From Betaproteobacteria bacterium SCN1 (lineage in GTDB: Bacteria; Pseudomonadota; Gammaproteobacteria; Burkholderiales; Thiobacillaceae), in NCBI GenBank assembly GCA_008923315.1, contig WBSF01000007.1, positions 1 through 64,000 on the forward strand: 64,000 bases of DNA. The letters run 5' to 3'. Shown in pieces: positions 20,977-30,141 of this stretch. Each line of letters starts with the position of its first letter. Position 1 is the stretch's first letter. A model generated the notes under the pieces. The model was not told the origin of the DNA and did no database searches. It worked only from the letters and a program-made list of their open reading frames with translations. Position numbers and translations under genes: made by a program.

Positions 20977-21200
20977 ATCCCGCCCAGCATCTCCTCATCG
21001 GCGCGATCCGCGCCTACCAGCTCGCGCTCTCGCCCTGGCTCGGGCGGCAATGCCGCTTTCTGCCCACCTGCTCGGACTACGGCAAGGAGGCGATCGAGAC
21101 GCATGGCGCACTGAAGGGCGCCTGGCTCGCAGCCCGGCGCATCGGCCGCTGCCGACCCGGCTGCGATCACGGCTACGACCCGGTACCGCCCCGGGACTGA
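20973..21200 (+). CDS. yidD: YidD, membrane protein insertion efficiency factor
   Basis: 75-residue member of the YidD family (formerly hemolysin-like DUF37). Signatures: [18 protein letters not shown], an amphipathic inner-membrane-binding helix, then [19 protein letters not shown] and [17 protein letters not shown] with the conserved cysteines. It assists YidC/Sec insertion of inner-membrane proteins. It starts with GTG overlapping the TGA of the GTPase gene. yidD is normally beside rnpA and yidC, so a place in a metal operon is unusual; I cannot tell if another copy exists in the genome. Confidence 0.92.
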   Translation: MNPAQHLLIGAIRAYQLALSPWLGRQCRFLPTCSDYGKEAIETHGALKGAWLAARRIGRCRPGCDHGYDPVPPRD

Positions 21201-21202
21201 AC

Positions 21203-21499
21203 ATGTCGACGCGCCGTCCGTTCGCCGCCTGGCTGTTCACTCTGGCTCTGCTGCTGGGGCAGGCCGCGGCCTTTGCACACGCGCTCACCCATCTGCACGC
21301 CCACGAACCCGGCCTGCCCGACAAGGTCTGCGAGCTTTGCGTCGCACAGGCCCAACTCGGCTCGGCCGTACCGCCGGCCACACTGGCGCTGCCGGTTACC
21401 CGCCCGGCGGCGGCCCTGGCCACTGCCGCCGCCCATCCACGGCCCGATCCGGCATCCATCATCGCGCGCGCCCGCGCGCCGCCCGTTTACTCCGCCTGA
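21203..21499 (+). CDS. Small exported His/Cys protein (DUF2946-like)
   Basis: 98 residues, starting three bases after yidD. The N-terminus RRPFAAWLFTLALLLGQAAAFAHA is a signal peptide or signal anchor. Right behind it come HALTHLHAHEP and KVCELCVAQ, giving a cluster of four histidines and a CxxC pair that could bind metal; the rest is Ala/Pro-rich and low in complexity. The layout resembles DUF2946-type small exported proteins, known from metal-related loci, but the match is from memory and weak. Context (Zur-like, COG0523, ZnuA/B) suggests a periplasmic zinc-handling role as inference. Confidence 0.65.
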   Translation: MSTRRPFAAWLFTLALLLGQAAAFAHALTHLHAHEPGLPDKVCELCVAQAQLGSAVPPATLALPVTRPAAALATAAAHPRPDPASIIARARAPPVYSA

Positions 21500-21563
21500 A
21501 ACCCGCTTCCCGTGCCGCCCGGCGCGACACGGGCATTTGCACGTCTTTCAACGGAGAACATCC

Positions 21564-22937
21564 ATGTTACGCCCCGCATTGCTGGCGGCCGCGCTCGCGG
21601 CCGCATTCCCGGCGCACGCCGATACCGAACTCGACGCCCTGCGCGCCGAAATCCGCGACATGAAAGCCGCCTACGAGACCCGCATCCAGGCACTGGAAGC
21701 GCGCCTTCAGCAGGCCGAAACCCGCACCGAGACGGTGGCCGCCCAGGCCGCCGCGCAGCCCGTCCCGGAAGCGCCCACCCAGACGCGCGGCAGTTTCAAT
21801 CCAGACGTTTCGCTCATTCTGCAGGGCCGCTACGCGCATCTCGAAGACCGCAGCGAACGCGGCATCAGCGGCTTCATGGCAGCCGACGGCCACGACCACG
21901 GCGGCGGCGGACGCGGCTTCTCGGTCGACGGCAGCGAGCTGGTGCTGTCTGCCAGCATCGATCCCTATTTTCGCGGCTACCTGAACGCGGTACTGGCCGA
22001 CGGCGAAGTCGAGGTCGAGGAAGCCTGGGCGCAGACCACCGGACTTGGCCAGGGACTCTCGATCAAGGGCGGCCGTTTCAAGTCCGGTATCGGCTACCAG
22101 AACGAGCAGCACGCCCACGCGTGGGATTTCGCCACCAACAATCTGGCCTACGAGGCCCTGTTCGGCGAGGGCTACGCACAGGACGGGGTTCAGCTCAAAT
22201 GGCTGGCGCCGACCGACACTTTCCTCGAATTCGGCGCCGAGCTTGGCGCGGGCGGCGCCTTCCCGAGCACCCACAACGACAGCAACGGCACCGGCAGCGT
22301 GGCGCTGTTCGGTCATGTCGGCGGCGACGTCGGCGTGTCGAACAGCTGGCGCGCCGGTCTGTCGTGGCTGCGCGCCAAGCCGGGGGGCCGCGAATTCGAA
22401 GGGCACGACATCAACGAAATCGAGACCGTCGGCGACTTTTCGGGCCGCAGCCGCACCTGGCTGGCCGATTTCGTCTGGAAATGGGCGCCGAACGGCAATC
22501 CCACGCAGCAGAATTTCAAGTTCGCGGCGGAGTATTTCCAGCGCAAGGAATCCGGCACGCTGGCCTGCGACGACGCCGACCCGGCCGCCCCCAGTCTCTG
22601 TACGGGTGGGCTGGCCGCGCCCTATCTGGCCGACCAGTCCGGCTTCTATGCGCAGGCGGTCTACCAGTTCATGCCGCGCTGGCGCACCGGCTACCGCTAC
22701 GACCGGCTGTTCCGCGGCGACGTGCTGTTCAACGGCGCGGATGCGGGCAACGTGTTCGAGTCGCTGGCCGACTACGATCCGAAACGCCACAGCCTGATGC
22801 TCGACTACAGTCCGTCCGAATTCTCGCGGCTGCGCTTCCAGTACACGCTCGACCAGGCCATGGAAGGCGTCGACGAGAACCAGTTCTACGTGCAGTACAT
22901 CTACAGCCTGGGCAGCCACGGCGCCCACAAGTTCTGA
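21564..22937 (+). CDS. Porin-like outer-membrane protein of the zinc locus
   Basis: 457 residues with a signal peptide (cleavage after AFPAHA), a short coiled coil (ELDALRAEIRDMKAAYETRIQALE) as in trimeric or peptidoglycan-linked porins, and then a beta-barrel with alternating aromatic strands ending in GAHKF, a C-terminal Phe expected for BAM insertion. A metal-like loop DGHDHGGGGRG lies near residue 109. The gene has its own Shine-Dalgarno (ACGGAGAAC) and directly precedes znuA-like. Proteins of this layout beside zinc transporters are presumed outer-membrane entry routes for zinc; substrate is not proven here. Confidence 0.8.
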   Translation: MLRPALLAAALAAAFPAHADTELDALRAEIRDMKAAYETRIQALEARLQQAETRTETVAAQAAAQPVPEAPTQTRGSFNPDVSLILQGRYAHLEDRSERGISGFMAADGHDHGGGGRGFSVDGSELVLSASIDPYFRGYLNAVLADGEVEVEEAWAQTTGLGQGLSIKGGRFKSGIGYQNEQHAHAWDFATNNLAYEALFGEGYAQDGVQLKWLAPTDTFLEFGAELGAGGAFPSTHNDSNGTGSVALFGHVGGDVGVSNSWRAGLSWLRAKPGGREFEGHDINEIETVGDFSGRSRTWLADFVWKWAPNGNPTQQNFKFAAEYFQRKESGTLACDDADPAAPSLCTGGLAAPYLADQSGFYAQAVYQFMPRWRTGYRYDRLFRGDVLFNGADAGNVFESLADYDPKRHSLMLDYSPSEFSRLRFQYTLDQAMEGVDENQFYVQYIYSLGSHGAHKF

Positions 22938-22948
22938 GGAGACAGGCC

Positions 22949-23863
22949 ATGACACGCATTCATCCGACATGGCGCGCCGGCCTGCTGGCCGCCGCCCTGC
23001 TGTTGCCGGGCGCGGCGCAGGCCGCGCTCAAGGTGTTCGCCTGCGAACCCGAGTGGGGAGCGCTGGTACGCGAGATCGGCGGCGACCGGGTCGACGTCTA
23101 CACCGCGACCACGGCGATGCAGGACCCGCACCGCATCGAGGCGCGGCCGTCGCTGATCGCCCGCGCGCGCAACGCCGACCTGCTGGTCTGTACCGGCGCC
23201 GAACTGGAGATCGGCTGGCTGCCGGTGATTCTCGGCGAATCCGGCAACGGCGCCATACAGGCCGGCCAGCCGGGACAGTTCTTCGCCGCCGATTTCGTCG
23301 CGCTGCGCGAAAAACCGGCCGTACTCGATCGCGCGGCGGGCGACGTACACGCGGCCGGCAATCCGCACATCCAGACCGACCCGCGCAACATCGCCCGGGT
23401 CGGCGCGGCACTGGCGGTGCGCATGGCCGCACTCGACGCCGCCGACGCCGACGTTTTCCGCCATCGCTGGGAAAATTTTTCGGCACGCTGGACCGCCGCC
23501 ATCGCCCGCTGGGAAAAATCCGCCGCGCCGCTCAGAGGCGTGCCCGTCGTGGTCCAGCACAAGGCCTTCCCCTACCTGCAGAACTGGCTGGGGCTACGGG
23601 AAGTCGCCGTGCTCGAACCCAAGCCCGGCGTCGAACCCAGTCTCGCCAGTCTGGCCGCCGTGAAACAGCGGCTGGCCGCCGACCCGGCGAAAATGGTCAT
23701 CCGGGCCGCCTATCAGCCGGCCCGGCCGAGCGAATGGATCGCCGCGCAGGCAGGCGTGAAAGCGGTCGTTGTACCGTTCACGGTGGGCGGCGATGCGCAA
23801 AGCGGCGACCTGTTCGGGCTGTTCGATTCGACGGTTTCGAAACTGCTGGCGGGGCTGAACTGA
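22949..23863 (+). CDS. Zinc/manganese-type ABC transporter substrate-binding protein (ZnuA-like)
   Basis: 304-residue periplasmic binding protein of the cluster A-I metal family. Signal peptide ends near LLPGAAQA. Candidate metal ligands sit in the family positions: His in QDPHRIEARP, His in GNPHIQTDP, His in VVQHKAFPY, and the acidic residue near the C-terminus (GDLFGLFDS). The long His-rich loop of some ZnuA proteins is absent. GAGG lies eight bases before the ATG. It is followed after one base by the permease, but no ATPase gene accompanies them. Zinc is inferred from the Zur-like and COG0523 neighbours. Confidence 0.9.
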   Translation: MTRIHPTWRAGLLAAALLLPGAAQAALKVFACEPEWGALVREIGGDRVDVYTATTAMQDPHRIEARPSLIARARNADLLVCTGAELEIGWLPVILGESGNGAIQAGQPGQFFAADFVALREKPAVLDRAAGDVHAAGNPHIQTDPRNIARVGAALAVRMAALDAADADVFRHRWENFSARWTAAIARWEKSAAPLRGVPVVVQHKAFPYLQNWLGLREVAVLEPKPGVEPSLASLAAVKQRLAADPAKMVIRAAYQPARPSEWIAAQAGVKAVVVPFTVGGDAQSGDLFGLFDSTVSKLLAGLN

Positions 23864-23864
23864 A

Positions 23865-24623
23865 ATGAACCTCGCCGCGCTCGACCCCGCCCTGCTCGGC
23901 CCCCCGCTCGTGGCCGGTCTGCTCGTGCTGACCACCCACATCCCGCTCGGGCGGCGGGTGCTCGCGCGCGGCATCGTCTTTCTCGATCTGGCCATCGCCC
24001 AGTTCGCCGGGCTCGGTGTGATCGCCGCGCACGTCGCGGGCTGGGATGCCGGCTGGGACACGCAACTGGTCGCCTTCGCCGCGGCACTTGCCGGTGCCGC
24101 GCTCCTGGCCTGGAGCGACCGCCGCTGGCCGCAGCGGCAGGAAGCGCTGATCGGCTCCAGCTTCGTGGTGGTGGCCTGCGTCGCAGCCCTGCTGCTGGCC
24201 GGCGACCCGCACGGCGGCGAAGAACTGCAGACCCTGCTGGTCGGCCAGATTCTCTGGGTCAACGACGCGCAGCTCGCCGCCGCCGCCGCGGTCTATGCAG
24301 CGATCGCCCTGTTGTGGCGCCCGCTTGCGCGGCACGGCATCGGCTTTTATGCACTGTTCGCGCTGGCAATCACGACCTCGGTGCAACTGGTCGGCGTCTA
24401 TCTGGTATTCGCCAGTCTCATCCTGCCCGCGCTCGCGACGCTGGATCGCACGCGCGGCTGGGCCGCACCCGCTTTCGCGGTCGGGGCCGCCGGTTACGCC
24501 AGCGGCCTGGTCCTTTCGGCGCTCACCGACCTGCCGACCGGGCCGCTGATCGTCGTGGCGCTGGCGGCCTGGGCGCTGGCCGCCGGATTTTTGCGGGTTG
24601 CCGCTGATTTCCGTCGGCGCTAG
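23865..24623 (+). CDS. ABC-3 family metal permease (ZnuB-like)
   Basis: 252-residue inner-membrane permease with about eight hydrophobic segments. The sequence RGIVFLDLAIAQFAGLGVI is the ABC-3 family motif in an early helix, and LVGVYLVFASLILPALATL is the late one. It starts one base after the stop of the binding-protein gene. A functional importer needs a ZnuC ATPase, and none is encoded between the zur-like gene and the next transcription unit; it must be supplied from elsewhere or the system is incomplete. Confidence 0.9.
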   Translation: MNLAALDPALLGPPLVAGLLVLTTHIPLGRRVLARGIVFLDLAIAQFAGLGVIAAHVAGWDAGWDTQLVAFAAALAGAALLAWSDRRWPQRQEALIGSSFVVVACVAALLLAGDPHGGEELQTLLVGQILWVNDAQLAAAAAVYAAIALLWRPLARHGIGFYALFALAITTSVQLVGVYLVFASLILPALATLDRTRGWAAPAFAVGAAGYASGLVLSALTDLPTGPLIVVALAAWALAAGFLRVAADFRRR

Positions 24624-24667
24624 TATCGAAGGCTCGATTTTTCCGTCGGCTTGCCGATATCTTCTGC

Positions 24668-25801
24668 GTGGCCCTCCCGTTTTTCAAAAAAAGCAAGGAC
24701 AAGCCGCCGGCACCCGCATCCGTGCCGGCGCGCCGCGCTGCGCCCGAGCCGGTCGATGCGCCGCTGACGCAAACGGTAATGGGCGTGGGGATCGGCCCCG
24801 ACAGCGGGATCGTGGTCGAGGAATCCAGCGGCGCGCCGCAGTCGCCCCTCGATGAGGCCGCGATCCTCTACGCCAGCGGCCAGCCCGAGATGGCCGAACG
24901 CCAGCTGAAGGACATCCTCGCGCAGGCGGACCGGCGCGCCTGGCTCATGCTGGCCGATCTCTACTGCATCCAGAACCGCGAGAAGGAATTCGAGCAACTG
25001 GCGCTGGACTACGCGGTACGCTTCGAAACCTCGCCGCCCGTATGGCGTCCGCTGAACGGCCAGGCCACACCGGCACAGCCGCAGAACACGTCCGCCGCCA
25101 GCCTGGAACTACCCGGCCTGCTCGACAGAAAATCCGCGGACGCGCTGGAAGAGGGCATGGCCGGGCTGGACCGGCAGGCGCCGGTACGGATCGATTTCTC
25201 CCGTATCGAAATGATCGACGAGGCCGGCGCCGAAACCTGCGCGAAAATCCTGGCCCAGGCCCGTACCGCCAGACGGCTCCTGCAGGTCAGCGGCGTCGAC
25301 CGCCTGATCGCGCTGCTGCAGGACCTCAATCGCGCCACCCACAGCCGCGCCGTGCACTGGCTGATGCTGCTCGAGCTGTACCAGACGCTGGGCCAGCAGG
25401 AAAAATTCGAGGACCTGGCAGTGGACTACGCAGTGCGGTTCGAAGTCTCGCCGCCTTCGTGGTGCGACGTGCGGGCAGCCGAAGTGATCCAGACGGCGCC
25501 CGTCGAGTCTCCCGCCAACGACGACGCTTTCCGTCTGAGCGGCGACATCACGCCCGCCAACGACGCGGCCCTGCAACAGATATGCGCCTACGCGGCCGGC
25601 CATGCCGAAGTGCTGGTCGACCTGTCGCAGGTTTCGCGGGTCGACTACGGCAGCGTGAGCCAGTTCATCAGCGTGCTCATGCAATGCTTGGGCAGCGGCA
25701 AGAGCATCACGCTGCGTGGCCATAACGCGCTCATCCACGAACTGTTCCGCGTCATGGGCATCGACCAGCTCGCGCAGCTGGCCCCCTGCCATCCCGTCTA
25801 G
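24668..25801 (+). CDS. STAS-domain protein with duplicated helical repeat
   Basis: 377 residues, cytoplasmic. After a basic Pro/Ala-rich start (MALPFFKKSKDKPP) there are two copies of a helical unit: AWLMLADLYCIQNREKEFEQLALDYAVRFETSPP near residue 98 and HWLMLLELYQTLGQQEKFEDLAVDYAVRFEVSPP near 235. Each is followed or preceded by a STAS-like segment (VRIDFSRIEMIDEAGAETCAKIL; VLVDLSQVSRVDYGSVSQFISVLM). Similar helical units occur in FimV-like and signalling scaffold proteins. STAS domains usually mediate protein partner binding; no partner is identifiable. Starts with GTG; the upstream 44 bases hold no clear terminator. Confidence 0.7.
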   Translation: MALPFFKKSKDKPPAPASVPARRAAPEPVDAPLTQTVMGVGIGPDSGIVVEESSGAPQSPLDEAAILYASGQPEMAERQLKDILAQADRRAWLMLADLYCIQNREKEFEQLALDYAVRFETSPPVWRPLNGQATPAQPQNTSAASLELPGLLDRKSADALEEGMAGLDRQAPVRIDFSRIEMIDEAGAETCAKILAQARTARRLLQVSGVDRLIALLQDLNRATHSRAVHWLMLLELYQTLGQQEKFEDLAVDYAVRFEVSPPSWCDVRAAEVIQTAPVESPANDDAFRLSGDITPANDAALQQICAYAAGHAEVLVDLSQVSRVDYGSVSQFISVLMQCLGSGKSITLRGHNALIHELFRVMGIDQLAQLAPCHPV

Positions 25802-25821
25802 GCGTCTGGCAGGCGACGTCC

Positions 25822-26406
25822 ATGTCCGACGCACTGATCGCCCAGGCCGCGTTCGCCGCTGCCGTGGCGTGGGGCGCGGGACTGCGCCTGTATGCCGTCG
25901 TCTTCGTCCTCGGGCTCCTGGGACGGTTCGGCGGATTCGAACTCCCTTCCGCGCTGCAGATGCTCGAACACCCCCTGATGATTGCCGCCAGCGGCCTGCT
26001 CGCCCTGGCCGAATTCGTCGGTGACAAGATTCCCCTGCTCGACAGTCTGTCGGACACGTTTCACACCTTCATCCGCATCCCCGCCGGCGCGGCCCTGGCC
26101 GCCGCGGCATTTGGCGACAGCAGCGGCGGGGTACAGCTTCTGGCCGCGTTGACCGGCGGCAGTCTGGCCGCCACCAGCCACACCGCCAAAGCCGGGACGC
26201 GCGCCTTCATCAACGCCTCCCCCGAACCGGTCAGCAACCTTGCCGCTTCGTTCGGCGAAGAAACCCTGCTGGGCGCAGGACTCTGGCTCGCTTTCGTACA
26301 CCCGGCCCTCTTTCTCGGCGCACTTTCAATTTTCATTCTCATAACATTTTTAACGCTGCGCTGGCTGTGGCGCTGGCTCACCCGGCCGGCCGCGCGGCCT
26401 TTATAA
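25822..26406 (+). CDS. DUF4126 membrane protein
   Basis: 194-residue inner-membrane protein with four to five hydrophobic helices (about 5-33, 50-68, 90-115, 150-185). [22 protein letters not shown] at the N-terminus and [28 protein letters not shown] in the centre are typical of DUF4126. Function unknown. It follows the STAS protein by 20 bases and ends eight bases before hslV; its last codons overlap the presumed hslV -10 box. Confidence 0.85.
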   Translation: MSDALIAQAAFAAAVAWGAGLRLYAVVFVLGLLGRFGGFELPSALQMLEHPLMIAASGLLALAEFVGDKIPLLDSLSDTFHTFIRIPAGAALAAAAFGDSSGGVQLLAALTGGSLAATSHTAKAGTRAFINASPEPVSNLAASFGEETLLGAGLWLAFVHPALFLGALSIFILITFLTLRWLWRWLTRPAARPL

Positions 26407-26407
26407 T
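26402..26407 (+). promoter_or_regulatory. TATAAT -10 box directly before hslV
   Basis: A perfect TATAAT lies six bases before the hslV ATG, overlapping the stop codon region of the DUF4126 gene. The expected transcription start would be the A of the ATG, giving a leaderless message; no Shine-Dalgarno is present. No convincing -35 hexamer is seen at 16-18 bases, and no heat-shock sigma-32 consensus is evident. Confidence 0.4.
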
Positions 26408-26413
26408 CGCGGC

Positions 26414-26959
26414 ATGGAACAGTATCGCGGCACCACCATCCTCTCCGTTCGCCGGGGGTCCACCGTCGCGCTCGGCGGTGACGGCCAGGTCACTCTCGGC
26501 AACATCGTGATCAAGGCCACCGCACGCAAAGTGCGCCGGCTGTATCAGGAACGCGTGCTCGCCGGTTTCGCCGGCGGCACTGCCGATGCCTTTACGCTAT
26601 TCGAACGTTTCGAGGCGAAACTGGAAAAGCATCAGGGCCATCTCCTGCGCAGCGCGGTCGAGCTCGCCAAGGACTGGCGTACCGACCGCATGCTGCGCCG
26701 GCTCGAAGCCATGCTCGCGGTCGCCGATACCGAACACACGCTCATCATCACCGGCAACGGCGATGTGCTCGAACCCGAACTCGGCATCGCAGCCATCGGT
26801 TCCGGCGGGGCGTTCGCACAGTCGGCGGCGGTCGCGCTGTTGCAGAACACCGACCTGGCCCCATCAGAGATCGTGAAAAAAAGCCTCGCCATCGCGGGAG
26901 ACATCTGCATTTATTCGAACCAGAACCATGTGATCGAGGAGTTAGGGGCCGGCAGCTAG
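26414..26959 (+). CDS. hslV: ATP-dependent protease peptidase subunit HslV
   Basis: Proteasome-like threonine peptidase forming a double hexameric ring capped by HslU. 181 residues. The mature N-terminus TTILSVRR follows a six-residue propeptide (MEQYRG), so Thr7 is the nucleophile after processing. Family features [37 protein letters not shown] and [10 protein letters not shown] are intact. Followed by hslU after 87 bases, an unusually long gap for this pair that holds no obvious terminator. Confidence 0.96.
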   Translation: MEQYRGTTILSVRRGSTVALGGDGQVTLGNIVIKATARKVRRLYQERVLAGFAGGTADAFTLFERFEAKLEKHQGHLLRSAVELAKDWRTDRMLRRLEAMLAVADTEHTLIITGNGDVLEPELGIAAIGSGGAFAQSAAVALLQNTDLAPSEIVKKSLAIAGDICIYSNQNHVIEELGAGS

Positions 26960-27046
26960 GCACACAGTGCGGCCCGGGCCGCACCGCTCTGAAAAACCTG
27001 CAAAGCCACACCATCAGCCCATAACGCCCAATCCCCAGCCCCAACA

Positions 27047-28369
27047 ATGACCCCCAAGGAAATCGTTCACGAGCTCGACAAGCACATCGTCGGGCAGTCA
27101 GCCGCCAAGCGCGCAGTCGCCGTCGCGCTGCGCAACCGCTGGCGGCGCCAGCAGGTTGCCGAACCGCTGCGCCACGAGATCACGCCCAAGAACATCCTGA
27201 TGATCGGACCCACCGGCGTCGGCAAGACCGAGATCGCCCGGCGTCTCGCACGTCTGGCGAACGCGCCTTTCATCAAGATCGAGGCGACCAAGTTCACCGA
27301 GGTCGGCTACGTCGGCCGCGACGTCGACACCATCATCCGCGACCTGATGGAAACCGCGATCAAGGATCTGCGTGCACAGGCGACGCAGAAAGTGAAATTC
27401 CGCGCGGAAGAAGCCGCCGAGGACCGCATTCTCGACGCCCTGCTGCCGCCAGCCCGCAGCGTGGGCTTCGGCGAAGCCGAACCGCCGCGCGAGGAAGGGG
27501 CCGCACGGCAGCGGTTCCGGAAAATGCTGCGCGAAGGCGAGCTCGACGACAAGGAAATCGAGATCGACATGGCTGCAGTCAGCCCCAACATGGAAATCTT
27601 CACGCCGCCGGGCATGGAAGACCTGTCGCAGCAGTTGCAGGGCATGTTCGCCAATCTGGGACAGAACCGCCGTCAGACCCGCAAGCTGAAAGTGAAGGAC
27701 GCCTTCAAGCTGCTCACCGAGGAAGAAGCCGCGCGCCTGGTCGGCGACGAAGACATCAAGCAGCAGGCACTCGAAGCCGTCGAACAGAACGGCATCGTCT
27801 TCCTCGACGAAATCGACAAGATCGCCACCCGCAGCGATGCGCACGGCAGCGACGTATCGCGCCAGGGCGTACAGCGCGACCTGCTGCCGCTGATCGAGGG
27901 CACGACCGTCAGCACCAAGTACGGCATGGTGAAGACCGACCACATCCTCTTCATCGCCAGCGGCGCCTTCCATCTCTCGAAACCGTCCGACCTGATCCCC
28001 GAACTGCAGGGCCGGCTGCCGATCCGCGTCGAGCTGCAGGCGCTGTCGGTGGACGATTTCGAGCGCATTCTCACCGCCACCGACGCCTGCCTGGTTCGCC
28101 AGTACGAAGCCCTGCTGGCAACCGAAGGCGTGACACTGAAATTCACGCCGGACGGCATACGCCGCATCGCCGAAATCGCCTTCGAGGTCAACGAGCGCAC
28201 CGAAAACATCGGCGCGCGCCGCCTGCATACCGTGATGGAAAAACTGCTGGAAGACATTTCCTTCGACGCCGGGAACGTCAGCGGCGATTACACCGTCGAT
28301 GCAGGCACAGTAACCGGCCGGCTCGCCACACTTGCCGCACGCGAAGACCTTGCCCGCTACGTGCTCTAA
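27047..28369 (+). CDS. hslU: ATP-dependent protease ATPase subunit HslU
   Basis: Clp/Hsp100 AAA+ unfoldase that feeds substrates to HslV. 440 residues. Walker A is GPTGVGKTE (about residue 54), the pore motif GYVGRDV follows, Walker B is [11 protein letters not shown], and the I-domain lies between them (about 110-240). The arginine finger region [13 protein letters not shown] is present and the C-terminus ends ARYVL, the docking tail that inserts into HslV. No Shine-Dalgarno is obvious before the ATG. Confidence 0.97.
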   Translation: MTPKEIVHELDKHIVGQSAAKRAVAVALRNRWRRQQVAEPLRHEITPKNILMIGPTGVGKTEIARRLARLANAPFIKIEATKFTEVGYVGRDVDTIIRDLMETAIKDLRAQATQKVKFRAEEAAEDRILDALLPPARSVGFGEAEPPREEGAARQRFRKMLREGELDDKEIEIDMAAVSPNMEIFTPPGMEDLSQQLQGMFANLGQNRRQTRKLKVKDAFKLLTEEEAARLVGDEDIKQQALEAVEQNGIVFLDEIDKIATRSDAHGSDVSRQGVQRDLLPLIEGTTVSTKYGMVKTDHILFIASGAFHLSKPSDLIPELQGRLPIRVELQALSVDDFERILTATDACLVRQYEALLATEGVTLKFTPDGIRRIAEIAFEVNERTENIGARRLHTVMEKLLEDISFDAGNVSGDYTVDAGTVTGRLATLAAREDLARYVL

Positions 28370-28400
28370 ATTTCCTTCTACCCACCTTATTTCCCCCTTC

Positions 28401-28934
28401 ATGCATCCCGAACCCAACCGTCCTCTCGAAGCCCGCGGCAAATTTCTCTCCACTCTGCTGTTCGGCAGCCGCTGGCTGCAGGTTCCCCTGTACCTCGGCC
28501 TGATCGCCGCGCAACTCGTCTACGTGGTTCATTTCATGGTCGAACTGGAGCATCTGATCGTCGGCACCTTCACGCTGTCCGAAGAAGCCATCATGCTCAT
28601 CGTGCTCGGACTGATCGACGTGGTCATGATCTCCAACCTGCTCATCATGGTGATCGTCGGCGGCTACGAGACTTTCGTCTCCCGGCTCAACCTCAAGGGC
28701 CATCCCGACGAACCGGAGTGGTTGTCGCACGTGAACGCCAACGTGCTCAAGGTGAAACTCGCCACCGCCATCATCGGCATCTCGTCGATCCACCTTCTGA
28801 AAACCTTCATCAACGCGCACAACCTCAGCGACAAGGTACTGCTCTGGCAGACCGTGATACACATGGCCTTCATCGTGTCGGCCGTGGCGATCGCCTACAT
28901 CGACAAACTCATGCCGCACCCGTCGAAACACTGA
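28401..28934 (+). CDS. UPF0114 (YqhA) family membrane protein
   Basis: 177-residue integral membrane protein with three to four helices (about 26-46, 58-88, 112-130, 145-165). The family signature is evident in LVYVVHFMVELEHLI, DVVMISNLLIMVIVGGYETFVSRL and HPDEPEWLSHVNANVLKVKLA. Function unknown. I start at ATG 28401; a longer reading from within the hslU end adds no family sequence. It lies 31 bases after hslU and may be co-transcribed. Confidence 0.87.
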   Translation: MHPEPNRPLEARGKFLSTLLFGSRWLQVPLYLGLIAAQLVYVVHFMVELEHLIVGTFTLSEEAIMLIVLGLIDVVMISNLLIMVIVGGYETFVSRLNLKGHPDEPEWLSHVNANVLKVKLATAIIGISSIHLLKTFINAHNLSDKVLLWQTVIHMAFIVSAVAIAYIDKLMPHPSKH

Positions 28935-28975
28935 GCCGCGCACACCAACAACATCGACACTTTGCGGAGCGCCTC

Positions 28976-30004
28976 ATGAAATACCCACACGGAAAGGAAG
29001 AGAGCGCGGAGTACCTCAGGCGGGCCCTGCCGCTCATGTCGAACCAGAACGCGGCGCTGCACCCGATCAGCTACGCGGTCTGGTACGAATACGTGGCAGG
29101 AATGAACGCCACGCTCCAGCATGCCATCGACAAGCTGCTGGACCGCCGCGCGCCCCTCGACGAACGCGACATCAGCGCGCTCTTCGAGCGCCACATCGCC
29201 GACCTGGACAGCGACGCCGCCAGCGGCATCGCGGCAGGCTTCCAGAAAATCCTCGGCGAAATCGCCCACTCCACCGGTGTTGCGGTCCAGGACGCCGATA
29301 CCTTCGGCGACCTGCTCCAGAAACTGTCGCACGACTGCGAAAGCCGCAACGGCGTCATCGACCTCAAGATGCTGCTCGCCGGCACACAGGTCATGCAGAC
29401 CTCCATCGCCACCCTGAAGACCCGACTGGAAACGAGCCAGCTGGAAATCGACCGGCTGCACAAGGAAGTCGCGCGCGCACGCGACGCCTCGCTGGTCGAC
29501 GGCCTGACCGGACTCGTCAACCGTCGCGGGTTCGACCAGAAGCTGGCCGATTGCCTCGCCGACACCGCCGCACCCGCCCAGACCCTCCACCAGGGCCCCT
29601 GCCTGCTGATGTGCGACATCGATCACTTCAAGCAGATCAACGACACCTATGGCCACCTCTTCGGCGACAAGGTCATCCGTGCCGTCGCGGCCGTGATCAA
29701 GGAAAACGTCAAGGGACGCGATATTGCCGCCCGCTACGGCGGCGAGGAATTCGTCGTCCTGCTGCCCGAGACTTCGCTCCAGGGCGCGCAGGCACTGGCC
29801 GAACAGATCCGCCACGCGATCGAAAAGGGCCGCATCCGCCGCGGCAGCAGCGAGGAGGCCGTCGCGCGCGTCACGCTTTCCCTGGGCGTCGCCCGTTACC
29901 AGCCCGGCGAAGCCCCCGCCACCTTCATCGAGCGCGCCGACCGTGCGCTCTATCTCTCCAAGCAGAACGGCCGCAACCGGGTCACGCTCGCGGCGGCGGC
30001 CTGA
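28976..30004 (+). CDS. GGDEF diguanylate cyclase (soluble)
   Basis: 342-residue cytoplasmic enzyme predicted to make cyclic di-GMP. The N-terminal ~170 residues are helical (SNQNAALHPISYAVWYEYVAGMN, then a coiled coil TLKTRLETSQLEIDRLHKEVARA), a module seen in a family of soluble cyclases, followed by a GGDEF domain with substrate site RYGGEEF (near residue 255), DIDHFKQINDTYGH and the metal-binding aspartate. The inhibitory RxxD site is not present (KGRD occupies the position). GGAG precedes the ATG at good spacing. A GC-rich hairpin at 30019-30041 follows without a U-tract. Confidence 0.9.
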   Translation: MKYPHGKEESAEYLRRALPLMSNQNAALHPISYAVWYEYVAGMNATLQHAIDKLLDRRAPLDERDISALFERHIADLDSDAASGIAAGFQKILGEIAHSTGVAVQDADTFGDLLQKLSHDCESRNGVIDLKMLLAGTQVMQTSIATLKTRLETSQLEIDRLHKEVARARDASLVDGLTGLVNRRGFDQKLADCLADTAAPAQTLHQGPCLLMCDIDHFKQINDTYGHLFGDKVIRAVAAVIKENVKGRDIAARYGGEEFVVLLPETSLQGAQALAEQIRHAIEKGRIRRGSSEEAVARVTLSLGVARYQPGEAPATFIERADRALYLSKQNGRNRVTLAAAA

Positions 30005-30141
30005 ACGGCCGAAGTGCGGCAGGCCGTCTCCCGCGGCCTGCGTCCCTGCTAATGCCGCCATCGACAGAACTTATTGGCTGCCTACCCCCGCGGGGCGGAA
30101 AATGGTGCGGTTGTCAATTACGCATTACGGAGACTCTGACC

